From: Pseudomonadales bacterium
Lineage (GTDB): Bacteria; Pseudomonadota; Gammaproteobacteria; Pseudomonadales; UBA7239
NCBI GenBank assembly: GCA_041395665.1
Contig: JAWLAB010000002.1
Span: 124,001-188,000, forward strand
Length of the DNA stretch: 64,000 nt
Reading direction: 5' to 3'
Shown: positions 8,607 to 16,172 of the stretch, piece after piece
Numbering within the stretch: the stretch's first letter is position 1
Layout: every line of letters begins with the position of its first letter
Notes under the pieces: generated by a model
The model's database searches: none
What the model was told of the DNA's origin: nothing
What the model saw: only the letters and a program-made list of their open reading frames with translations
Made by a program: the position numbers and the translations under genes

Positions 8607-9353
8607 ATGAAAAAAATGCTGCAAATGTTTTTGGTAGCAACACTGCTCGGCTTTGCTGGCACTGCGCTGGCATTGGATGCAACAGAACAAAACTATGTAA
8701 GCATGTTGACGAGTGGCAGCATGTCTAGCGTAAAAATTGCTGCGCAAGATATTTACAACAGCAGCGAAGACAACCAAGTTGTGCTCGATTATTTGGCGGA
8801 AGTGTTATTGCAAAACTATGCCAACGCGACCATGGGCGACATTGATACTTTGTCATGGGCAGCTAAAGCCTTGGGGAAATCACGCAATCCGCGCTATCGC
8901 GACACGCTAAGCGAAGTTAGCAAAAGCAACAATAAAAAGCTGCGCAAATATGCCAGCCAAGCCCTAAATGAATTAAGTGATAGCACCGTACCGCAATATA
9001 AGCGCGGCTCTGTCTCTGCCATGAAAAAATCAAGTGGCAATGCATCAAGCTCTGCACGCAGCAATCGTAGCAGCGCAGCGACATCAACAGGTTCAGGACA
9101 ACCACTCAGCGCAGTGACCAAAGGCATGAGCATGGCTCAGGCTTACGCACTCGTTGGTGAGCCGACATCCAGCACGGGGCATGTCACGGGTAAAGCGTGG
9201 ATTCCATTCAATTTCAAAGGCTCAGACACTGCGCGGCTCTACGCGCTGTACAAAGGAAAAGGCCGCATTATTTTTACCAATCGTTCGTACTACGATCACA
9301 CATGGCAAGTGTATGAAGTACAAACGGATTCCAACGAGCCTGGCTATCCTTAA
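8607..9353 (+). CDS. Exported protein with HEAT-like and BamE-like regions, unrecognised
   Basis: The start at 8607 follows an AAGGAG site and begins a clear signal peptide (MKKMLQMFLVATLLGF, cleavage near ALA-LD). The mature part has a helical, HEAT-like half (about 25-125), a Ser/Ala/Asn-rich linker (about 135-165), and a C-terminal segment with GMSMAQAYALVGEPT. That segment recalls the start of BamE/SmpA-type periplasmic domains. The likely location is periplasm or envelope. It sits between a ketosynthase and a methyltransferase gene, and I cannot assign a function. Confidence 0.62.
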   Translation: MKKMLQMFLVATLLGFAGTALALDATEQNYVSMLTSGSMSSVKIAAQDIYNSSEDNQVVLDYLAEVLLQNYANATMGDIDTLSWAAKALGKSRNPRYRDTLSEVSKSNNKKLRKYASQALNELSDSTVPQYKRGSVSAMKKSSGNASSSARSNRSSAATSTGSGQPLSAVTKGMSMAQAYALVGEPTSSTGHVTGKAWIPFNFKGSDTARLYALYKGKGRIIFTNRSYYDHTWQVYEVQTDSNEPGYP

Positions 9354-9374
9354 TTTTTACTCAATACGCGCTGC

Positions 9375-10235
9375 ATGATTGCCACCGATCCCCCCGTTCC
9401 TGATTGGCAAAACCTACATTTGCCGGACACTTGGCCCGATCAATTAAATCTTCGCCATCCGCGTGATTTGTGGCAGTTTGTACAGCATTTGTTGGGCTTG
9501 CGTATCAAGCCGATACAACTGCCAGACAATGTGCCGTTTGCAGAAAATATTCCCAAATACATTCTGCAAGAGTTTCACAATTTACCTAACGGTAATTACT
9601 CGCGCCGTTTTACACGCGGTTACATCACCGGCTTTAATAAAGTGATGCTGGGTGAAATTGGTAAAAGCCATCAAAAAATTGTCGAACAATTATTGCAAGA
9701 CCCTGCAATGCGCGATGGCAGCGTGTTGGATGTCGGTTGCGGCGGTGGCGGTTTAGCAGGCGCGTTGCATAAAGCTGGCATCAAAGAAGTGTGGGGCTTG
9801 GATTCATCACCGTACTTATTAAAACACGCTGCGCAGGATTGGCCTGCTGTGCGTTTTGTGCACGGCGTAGCGGAGAAACCAGAATTTCCAGACGCGCGCT
9901 TTAATGCCATCACCGCTTGTTTTCTATTGCATGAAATTCCACCGCGCTATCTCACACAGAGTTTGCAAGAGTGGTCGCGCATTTTGAAACCACGAGGCTG
10001 GTTGGCTTTTTGTGAACCGTCACCCTTACAAATAAAGAATAAACCGCTTGCACTATTGCGTGAATACGGTTGGCGCGGCTTGTATTTTTATGTGCTGGCC
10101 AAAAAACTCAACGAACCGTTTTTAATGGCGTGGCACAAACAAGACATTCCTGCCCTACTCAAACAACACGGTTTTGAGGTGATACAACACGACATCGATG
10201 TACCGATGCGCCATGTGCTGGCGCGAAAAATTTGA
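9375..10235 (+). CDS. Class I SAM-dependent methyltransferase
   Basis: The 286-residue protein has motif I VLDVGCGGG at 117-125 and downstream segments of the Methyltransf_11/25 type (ITACFLLHEIP, RILKPRGWLAFCEPS). It has no signal peptide. In aryl-polyene clusters such enzymes are proposed to O- or C-methylate the aryl head group. Here it lies directly before an ABC exporter pair. The exact acceptor is unknown. It is separate in fold from the membrane methyltransferase at 6410, so the product could be methylated twice. Confidence 0.8.
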   Translation: MIATDPPVPDWQNLHLPDTWPDQLNLRHPRDLWQFVQHLLGLRIKPIQLPDNVPFAENIPKYILQEFHNLPNGNYSRRFTRGYITGFNKVMLGEIGKSHQKIVEQLLQDPAMRDGSVLDVGCGGGGLAGALHKAGIKEVWGLDSSPYLLKHAAQDWPAVRFVHGVAEKPEFPDARFNAITACFLLHEIPPRYLTQSLQEWSRILKPRGWLAFCEPSPLQIKNKPLALLREYGWRGLYFYVLAKKLNEPFLMAWHKQDIPALLKQHGFEVIQHDIDVPMRHVLARKI

Positions 10236-10240
10236 ACGCG

Positions 10241-10993
10241 ATGAATGCTGCGCCCGCCATCACAGCCAATCATATTGTTTTCACCTATGCGGGCGAACAA
10301 CAAGCAGCTCTACAAAATATTTCTATCACCGTACCGCATGGCAGTTGTTTTGGCTTGCTCGGCCCCAATGGCGCAGGCAAAAGCACACTGCTGAGTTTGC
10401 TCACCGGCATTCTGCCTTTGCAACAGGGTGAAATTCGTTTTGTCGACGAGAATCGCAACCACCTCGCACTCGCGCCGCAAGATTATGCGTTCTATCCCAG
10501 TTTAACTGTGTATGAAAATCTCGCCTGCTTTGCCGGTTTATACGGCTTAAAAGGCAGCGGCAAACAAGCGCATATCGACTTTGCCGTTCACACTTGCGGT
10601 CTAGCAGAAACGCTCAATAAGCGCGCTGCGCAGTGCTCTGGCGGCGTGAGGCGGCGCTTGAATTTAGCCATCGCGTTGTTAAATAAGCCGCGCTTGTTAT
10701 TTCTCGACGAACCCACTGTTGGCATCGACGCGCAATCGCGTCACTTTATTCTCGACACCATTCGTCAGTTACAAAAAAGCGGCATGACGATTGTCTACAC
10801 CTCGCATTACATGGAAGAAATTCAATCTATCTGTGATGTGTTGGCGATTATCGATCACGGCAAACTGCTGGTGCAGGACACGCTGGCTAACATCTTAGAA
10901 CGCGCCGCTACACTGCCCGTTACACCGCGCCAAAACGCGCAGCGGCTGGAAGATTTTTATTTGTCGCTCACCCACACTGCGCTGCGTGATTGA
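10241..10993 (+). CDS. ABC transporter ATP-binding protein
   Basis: The product (250 residues from the ATG at 10241; a TTG at 10232 is also in frame) is a complete ABC ATPase. Walker A GPNGAGKST is at 41-49, the signature CSGGV at 132-136 and Walker B LLFLDEP at 152-158, followed by an H-loop (TSHYMEE). It resembles the ABC-2 (drug/lipid/polysaccharide) exporters and is coupled to the permease gene that follows. Lying inside the pigment operon, it probably moves a pathway product or precursor across the inner membrane. Confidence 0.9.
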   Translation: MNAAPAITANHIVFTYAGEQQAALQNISITVPHGSCFGLLGPNGAGKSTLLSLLTGILPLQQGEIRFVDENRNHLALAPQDYAFYPSLTVYENLACFAGLYGLKGSGKQAHIDFAVHTCGLAETLNKRAAQCSGGVRRRLNLAIALLNKPRLLFLDEPTVGIDAQSRHFILDTIRQLQKSGMTIVYTSHYMEEIQSICDVLAIIDHGKLLVQDTLANILERAATLPVTPRQNAQRLEDFYLSLTHTALRD

Positions 10994-10994
10994 T

Positions 10995-12149
10995 ATGACT
11001 GCGCTACTTGCCATCATCAAAAAAGAATTGCTACTGCTGAGCCGCGATATACACGGCTTGCTCTTGCTGTTTGCGATGCCAATGGCATTTATTTTGATTA
11101 TGTCGCTGGCGCTGCAAGAACAATTCTCCAACACCAGCGTGAAAAAAATTGCTGCACAGCTAGTCAATCAAGCACAAAATGCAGAAGCTGAGCGCGTGAT
11201 TGCACTACTGCAACAAAAATCCGTGTTTGCTTGGCAGAGCGCGCACGATAAACACACTGCTTTTGTTTTAACCCTGAAACAACAAAACGATGTCTTGCAA
11301 GCAGACATTCTTGTTGAACCTGATACCAACGCGCAAACCGAAGCATTGTTCACCGCCAGCGTACAAGAAGCGATGGCGCGGCAACACACAGAAACACTGC
11401 TGCTAAAACTCAAAATACAGCAAGCGCTGCAAGGCGACACTGCTGCCACACTCACCATTGACGAAGACACACTGCAAAAAAACAGCGTCAGCATGCGCTA
11501 CAACTATCAAGCAGATCAAAATCATGCACGCCCTTCTGCGGTACAACAAAATGTGCCTGCATGGTTAGTGTTTGCGATGTTTTTTCTGTTGTTGCCGCTC
11601 TCTAACACACTAATCAGTGAGCGGCAGCAAGCCACGCTGCGCCGTTTGCGCACGCTGCCGATTTCTCGCGCGCTGCCCGTGATTGGCAAACTAGTGCCGT
11701 ATTTTTTTATCAATCAAATTCAAGTGTTATTGATGTTGGCAGTCGGTGTTTACGCCATGCCTTGGTTTGGCGCGGAATCATTGACGCTAGGCAATTCACT
11801 GCTGAGCTTAGTTGTTATGTCGATAGCACTGAGTAGCGCTGCATTGGGCTACGGCATTTTAATTGCCGCGCTGGCGCGCACCACCGATCAAGCCACTACG
11901 CTAGGCGGCGTGGGCAATATCCTGCTCGCTGCACTCGGCGGCATTATGGTGCCGCGTTTTGTGATGCCAGAAACCATGCAACGCATTGCCGATTGGTCGC
12001 CGATGGCATGGGGCTTAGACGGTTTTCTCGATATTTTTTTACGCAACGGCTCGCTGCACGATGTGCTGCCAGAAGCGGGTTCTCTATTGCTCTTCGGCTG
12101 TGTCACTATAGCGCTGGCTATGCATCTACAAAAATCGAAAACACTATGA
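10995..12149 (+). CDS. ABC-2 type transporter permease
   Basis: The architecture is one N-terminal membrane helix (about residues 17-36), a long extracytoplasmic region, then five or six membrane helices in the C-terminal half, as in ABC2_membrane_3 permeases. I chose the ATG at 10995, just past the ATPase stop; a GTG at 10986 would overlap it. It forms an exporter with the ATPase upstream. Its TGA overlaps the ACP start (ATGA), which ties the transporter closely to the biosynthetic genes. Confidence 0.87.
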   Translation: MTALLAIIKKELLLLSRDIHGLLLLFAMPMAFILIMSLALQEQFSNTSVKKIAAQLVNQAQNAEAERVIALLQQKSVFAWQSAHDKHTAFVLTLKQQNDVLQADILVEPDTNAQTEALFTASVQEAMARQHTETLLLKLKIQQALQGDTAATLTIDEDTLQKNSVSMRYNYQADQNHARPSAVQQNVPAWLVFAMFFLLLPLSNTLISERQQATLRRLRTLPISRALPVIGKLVPYFFINQIQVLLMLAVGVYAMPWFGAESLTLGNSLLSLVVMSIALSSAALGYGILIAALARTTDQATTLGGVGNILLAALGGIMVPRFVMPETMQRIADWSPMAWGLDGFLDIFLRNGSLHDVLPEAGSLLLFGCVTIALAMHLQKSKTL

Positions 12150-12424
12150 TCGTAAACACCATGATTGATCGCGAAACATTAAAAATAGAATTAAAAAAAT
12201 TGATCGTGGTGGAATGCGATAAGGACATCGCGCCTGAAACGATTACCGACGATGCGATTTTGATCGGTGGTGATTTAGAGTTAGATTCACTCGACGCATT
12301 GCAAATCGCGATGGCGATAAAAACACAGTACAGCGTGCGAATTGAAGATGGTCCGTCTGCGCGGCGCGCGATGCAATCCATCAACACGCTGGCGGATACT
12401 ATTTTGAATTATCAACCCGACTGA
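12146..12424 (+). CDS. Acyl carrier protein
   Basis: A 92-residue ACP beginning at the ATG that overlaps the permease stop. The phosphopantetheine site is Ser48 in LELDSLDAL. It is the only ACP on the left arm and lies directly before two ketosynthase-fold genes. It may carry a different chain from the paired ACPs at 24359 and 24649, for example the acyl chain used for dialkylresorcinol formation. That division of labour is inference. Confidence 0.88.
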   Translation: MIVNTMIDRETLKIELKKLIVVECDKDIAPETITDDAILIGGDLELDSLDALQIAMAIKTQYSVRIEDGPSARRAMQSINTLADTILNYQPD

Positions 12425-12437
12425 CGCGCGTATTTTT

Positions 12438-13604
12438 ATGTCGATGGCTGCCAATCATTCCGCTTGTTTTCTTGCCGCTGGCATTACTAGCACACTAGGC
12501 ACAGGTGTGGATGCGCATTTAGCCGCACTACAACACGCACCGACAGCGCCGCAATTATTGCAACGCACACTCGGCGACACGCAGGAAACGGTGCCGTATA
12601 AATTATTGCATGGCGTACCGCTAGAAAATATTGAAACACGCTTACTGCGCAGCATCGATCTCACCATTCAGCAAGCTTTGGATGCTGCAAAATTAAGCAC
12701 ACGCGAACAACGCGAGATGGCATTGTTTGTCGGTTCTTCATCGTTTGATATTTCGATTTCTGAACATCAGTACCAACAAGCGCAACAAGTGCGCGGCTCT
12801 GCGATTCCGCTCGGCGGCTCGCCTTCGTTTGGCAAATTGGCGGACATGCTGCGCCAACGCTACGGATTGTTTGGCCCTGAATTTAGTTTCAACACCGCTT
12901 GCACCAGCAGCGCCAACGCGTTGTGGTACGCCTCGCGTTTATTGGCGAGCGGCGCAGTGCGGCATGCGCTAGTCATCGGCGTGGAATTGATCAATGACAT
13001 CACCGCGCTGGGTTTTCAAGGCTTAGGTTTGCTCACACCATCCGTCATGCGCCCTTTCGATGCCGCACGCAACGGGCTGGTGCTCGGCGAAGCGGTCAGC
13101 GCGATGATTTTGGGTGCGGGCGAAGCGGCGGATTTCCGTTTATTGGGTGGCGCGAATCTTTGCGACACGCACAGCATGTCGGCCGCCAACGCCGATGGCT
13201 CCAGCGTGGCACGCGTAATTCAACAAGCCATGACAGAAGCGAGTATCACACCTACAGACATCGGCTGCCTGAAAGTGCACGGTACGGCGAGCTTGCTCAA
13301 TGACGAAGCGGAAGCTGCCGGCTTGCTGCAAGTTTTTACAAAAGTGCCACCCGTTTGCGCGCTAAAACCTTTTCTCGGTCACACACTCGGTGCTTGCGGT
13401 TTAACGGAATTAATTTTGATGTGGAAATCACTCACAGCATCCACTGCTTTTCTTCCTGCCACGCCGAATATTGGCAACGATACAAATGAATTGGGGATTG
13501 CACTCAATCAAACTTGTATCGAGCCACCATCTGGCGCTTGTCTGCTCAACTATTTTGGTTTTGGCGGCAATAACACGGCGCTGATCATGGGGTGTGGTGC
13601 ATGA
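12438..13604 (+). CDS. Beta-ketoacyl-ACP synthase
   Basis: A 388-residue condensing enzyme with all catalytic residues: Cys155 (FNTACTSS), His281 (VHGTAS) and His314 (GHTLGACG). It is more diverged than the ketosynthases at 4006 and 7033. It is coupled by an ATGA overlap to a degenerate ketosynthase-like gene, an arrangement that recalls the KS-alpha/chain-length-factor pairs of type II polyketide synthases. It probably works with the ACP just upstream. Confidence 0.9.
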   Translation: MSMAANHSACFLAAGITSTLGTGVDAHLAALQHAPTAPQLLQRTLGDTQETVPYKLLHGVPLENIETRLLRSIDLTIQQALDAAKLSTREQREMALFVGSSSFDISISEHQYQQAQQVRGSAIPLGGSPSFGKLADMLRQRYGLFGPEFSFNTACTSSANALWYASRLLASGAVRHALVIGVELINDITALGFQGLGLLTPSVMRPFDAARNGLVLGEAVSAMILGAGEAADFRLLGGANLCDTHSMSAANADGSSVARVIQQAMTEASITPTDIGCLKVHGTASLLNDEAEAAGLLQVFTKVPPVCALKPFLGHTLGACGLTELILMWKSLTASTAFLPATPNIGNDTNELGIALNQTCIEPPSGACLLNYFGFGGNNTALIMGCGA

Positions 13605-14485
13605 ATACATCGCAGATCAAAATTATCGCACACGGGCATTACAGCGCAGCAATCAACAGCAATGATTTGCCGTCGTTAAAAGAATTGGTGAAAGAAACTA
13701 CCGGCGAAACCGTGCGTCGCGTCGGGCGTTTTATTCAGCTTGCGTTAATTGGTGCCGGGCGTTGTTTGCGACAACAAACCCCACCCGCCGACACTGCGGT
13801 TTACCTCACTTCGGGTCGCGGCGATTTAGAAACTACGCTGGAAGTGCTCACGCAAATGGTGGAACACGGCTTACCACCGAAGCCCTTAAGTTTTATCAAC
13901 ACCGTGAGCAATTCCGCCTGCTTTTATGTCGCCAAACAATTTGCACTGCAGGGGCGCAGCCAATTTGTCACACGCTGTTACGCACCGTTAGAAAGTGCAC
14001 TGCAATTAGCTGCACTGGATATGCAAATCACGGCTGTGCGCACGGCATTGGTTGGTTCAGTGGATTTATGCACTGCACCACTGCGCGATCATCGACAAAG
14101 ACTTGGCGTAACAGAAAACACAGAAGTGGGCGAAGGCAGCCATTGGTTTTTGCTCACCACAGATAAAACCACAGAAAAAACTCTGGCGACGATTGATCAC
14201 TGCGTTGCCTTGGCAGATCGCCATACGCTCACGCATTGGCTGCAACAACACAACACAGAAAATGCAGCATTCGCTTTAGGACAACATATCGATACCGCGA
14301 CTGCTCAGTGGTTGCAAAACAGCGTATCGCATCAACAACTGTTCACCGCACCCAACACACCGTGGTATGACAGCCATTGCGGCAACACACTAGGCTATTT
14401 TTTGCAGCAAAAATCGGCACAGCAGTTATTGCATATCGACTGTGACCCTGATGGCCGCTTCAATGTCTTGCAGGTGTCTTTATGA
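13601..14485 (+). CDS. Degenerate ketosynthase-like protein, possible chain-length factor
   Basis: The 294-residue product starts at the ATG overlapping the upstream TGA. It keeps thiolase-fold features (a GDLETTLEVL region, LVGSVDLC, and a C-terminal SHCGNTLGY like the KS GHxLG motif). It lacks HGTxT, and the usual nucleophile region is altered (VTRCYAPLES). It is also about 100 residues shorter than a full ketosynthase. I infer a non-catalytic partner of the ketosynthase directly upstream. A second such protein (22834) occurs in the right arm. Confidence 0.65.
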   Translation: MNTSQIKIIAHGHYSAAINSNDLPSLKELVKETTGETVRRVGRFIQLALIGAGRCLRQQTPPADTAVYLTSGRGDLETTLEVLTQMVEHGLPPKPLSFINTVSNSACFYVAKQFALQGRSQFVTRCYAPLESALQLAALDMQITAVRTALVGSVDLCTAPLRDHRQRLGVTENTEVGEGSHWFLLTTDKTTEKTLATIDHCVALADRHTLTHWLQQHNTENAAFALGQHIDTATAQWLQNSVSHQQLFTAPNTPWYDSHCGNTLGYFLQQKSAQQLLHIDCDPDGRFNVLQVSL

Positions 14486-15099
14486 GACAAAAGTGCTTAG
14501 TGATATTTACCTTGCTATTGCTGACGGCCTGCCAGCACGCACCCAAACAGAACGAAGACAGCAATACAAATCGCATCGCTATTTCCGATAACATTACTCT
14601 GCAACTATTACTGCCAAAAAATAGCTTTACTGCTACACAAAAAATCACTGCACGCTATCGTGATCCACAAAAGAAACCTGACGCAGCGCAAGAATCGCAA
14701 CACACGCTATTGATGCAAGTGCAAGCTTCGCCCAAAAACATTGTCATAGCAGGGCTCGCACCCAGCGGCACGCGCTTGTTCAGCCTGCAATTTGATGGGG
14801 CAGCAATCGACACTTGGCGTTCACCCCTGTTTTCACTGCAACAAATCGCGACTAGCTCTTTTGATGCGCGCTACGCACTGGCGGATTTTGAATTGACTAC
14901 TTTTCCACTCACCGAATTACAGTCGGCACTGACTGGCAGTGCACAGTTGATCGAAACTACAGGTAAAAATGGCTTACGCACGCGCGAACTGCAACGCAAC
15001 AATGGCAATACCGTGATACATATTGAATATCGCTCAACAGATACCCAATATTGCCATCGCGAACGCCACTATTGTTTGTTGATTGAAAACTTACCTTGA
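14482..15099 (+). CDS. DUF3261-type outer-membrane lipoprotein of the APE cluster
   Basis: The 205-residue protein has a lipoprotein signal with lipobox LTAC (Cys17). Its body resembles the DUF3261 lipoproteins found in aryl-polyene operons next to LolA-like and MMPL genes. These are thought to help place the pigment in the outer membrane, although no enzymatic activity is established. It overlaps the upstream gene by 4 bases, and the thioesterase follows after 13 bases. Confidence 0.78.
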   Translation: MRQKCLVIFTLLLLTACQHAPKQNEDSNTNRIAISDNITLQLLLPKNSFTATQKITARYRDPQKKPDAAQESQHTLLMQVQASPKNIVIAGLAPSGTRLFSLQFDGAAIDTWRSPLFSLQQIATSSFDARYALADFELTTFPLTELQSALTGSAQLIETTGKNGLRTRELQRNNGNTVIHIEYRSTDTQYCHRERHYCLLIENLP

Positions 15100-15112
15100 G
15101 GAGCGCAGTGTT

Positions 15113-15586
15113 ATGAACGACCCTCTCCTGCCTGTTAACGCCATCACCGATATCGACATTCCATTTCAAGATATTGATGCGATGGAAATTGTTTGGCACG
15201 GCAACTACCCGCGCTACTTAGAAATTGCGCGCTGCGATTTACTGGACAGCATAGGCTACGACTACCCCAGTATGCGCGATTCCAGCTATGCGTGGCCCGT
15301 GATTGATATGCGCATCAAATATATAAAACCTCTGCATTTCAAGCAATGCATTCGCGTGCGCAGTGAAATTAAAGAATATGAAAATCGCCTGAAAATAGAT
15401 TTTTTAATCACTGATGCAAACAGCGGCGAAAAGCTATGCAAGGCATACACCATCCAAGTGGCTGTTGATATGCAAACACAGGAGATGTGCTTCGTCTCGC
15501 CACCGATTTTGCGGGAAAAACTGGCGGCTTATCAGCAAACTAAACGCGCTATCAACCAAGCAATTAACACAGGAAAGCTCGCATGA
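15113..15586 (+). CDS. Hotdog acyl thioesterase (4-hydroxybenzoyl-CoA thioesterase type)
   Basis: The ATG at 15113 follows a GAGGAGCG ribosome binding site and gives 157 residues. The N-terminal FQDIDAMEIVWHGNYPRYLE matches the 4HBT family, with Asp22 at the usual catalytic position. It could release the finished acyl chain from its ACP or remove stalled intermediates. Its TGA overlaps an ATG at 15583 that should start the next gene. Confidence 0.83.
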   Translation: MNDPLLPVNAITDIDIPFQDIDAMEIVWHGNYPRYLEIARCDLLDSIGYDYPSMRDSSYAWPVIDMRIKYIKPLHFKQCIRVRSEIKEYENRLKIDFLITDANSGEKLCKAYTIQVAVDMQTQEMCFVSPPILREKLAAYQQTKRAINQAINTGKLA

Positions 15587-16172
15587 TACTCTTTGTCCCC
15601 ATCCTGCGCAGCGTTGCCTTGTTCTAGCGTTAATCGCTCTGCCTTTCACTGTGCTTGCTGATAACACAGCACTGCGCGACAACATCTTGAGCCAACTCGC
15701 ACAACAAAAAAATCGTCACTTCCATTTTGTACAAGAAAAGAAATTGGCGATGTTGGACAAACCCTTAATTACCGAAGGCGAATTGTTATTGGATGATAAG
15801 CAAACCGTCACTTGGGATATCCAAAAACCTTTTGCATTGCGTTATGTGCTGACACCGACCAGCATTCGCGAAATTGACGCACAGGGCGAACGCAACCTAC
15901 AGACTGGGCAAAACCCACTCGCCGCCGCGCTGACGCAAGCCATGACAGCAACTTTCAGCGGGCAGTGGCGCGATGACAATGCACTGGCGACAGTGACGGC
16001 GTCTGGCGATCAACAACAATGGCAATTGCAGATCACACCGCGTTCTGCTGAACTGCAAACCTTAATTCAGTCCATGACGGTTGATGGCCAACAAAAAACC
16101 ATCAACACCGTCACCATTTTAGAAAGTAACGGTGATCGCGCTGTGATTCATTTGCGTACACTCACACGATGA
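15583..16172 (+). CDS. LolA-like outer-membrane carrier protein, start disrupted by a frameshift
   Basis: The LolA-fold mature region is intact from about 15600 to 16172 (FVQEKKLAMLDKPL, TWDIQKPFALRY) and has a signal-like stretch ending in VLADN. No ATG, GTG or TTG exists in that frame near the signal peptide. The expected start, an ATG at 15583 overlapping the thioesterase TGA, is in another frame and hits TAG after 14 codons. One base is therefore probably missing between 15583 and 15624, either a true mutation or a sequence error. In aryl-polyene clusters LolA-like proteins are proposed to ferry lipid-like product through the periplasm. Confidence 0.68.

Noticed and set aside
15414..15582. 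Long N-terminal extension of the LolA-like protein to 15414
   Set aside because: It would overlap the thioesterase gene by about 170 bases and bury the signal peptide.
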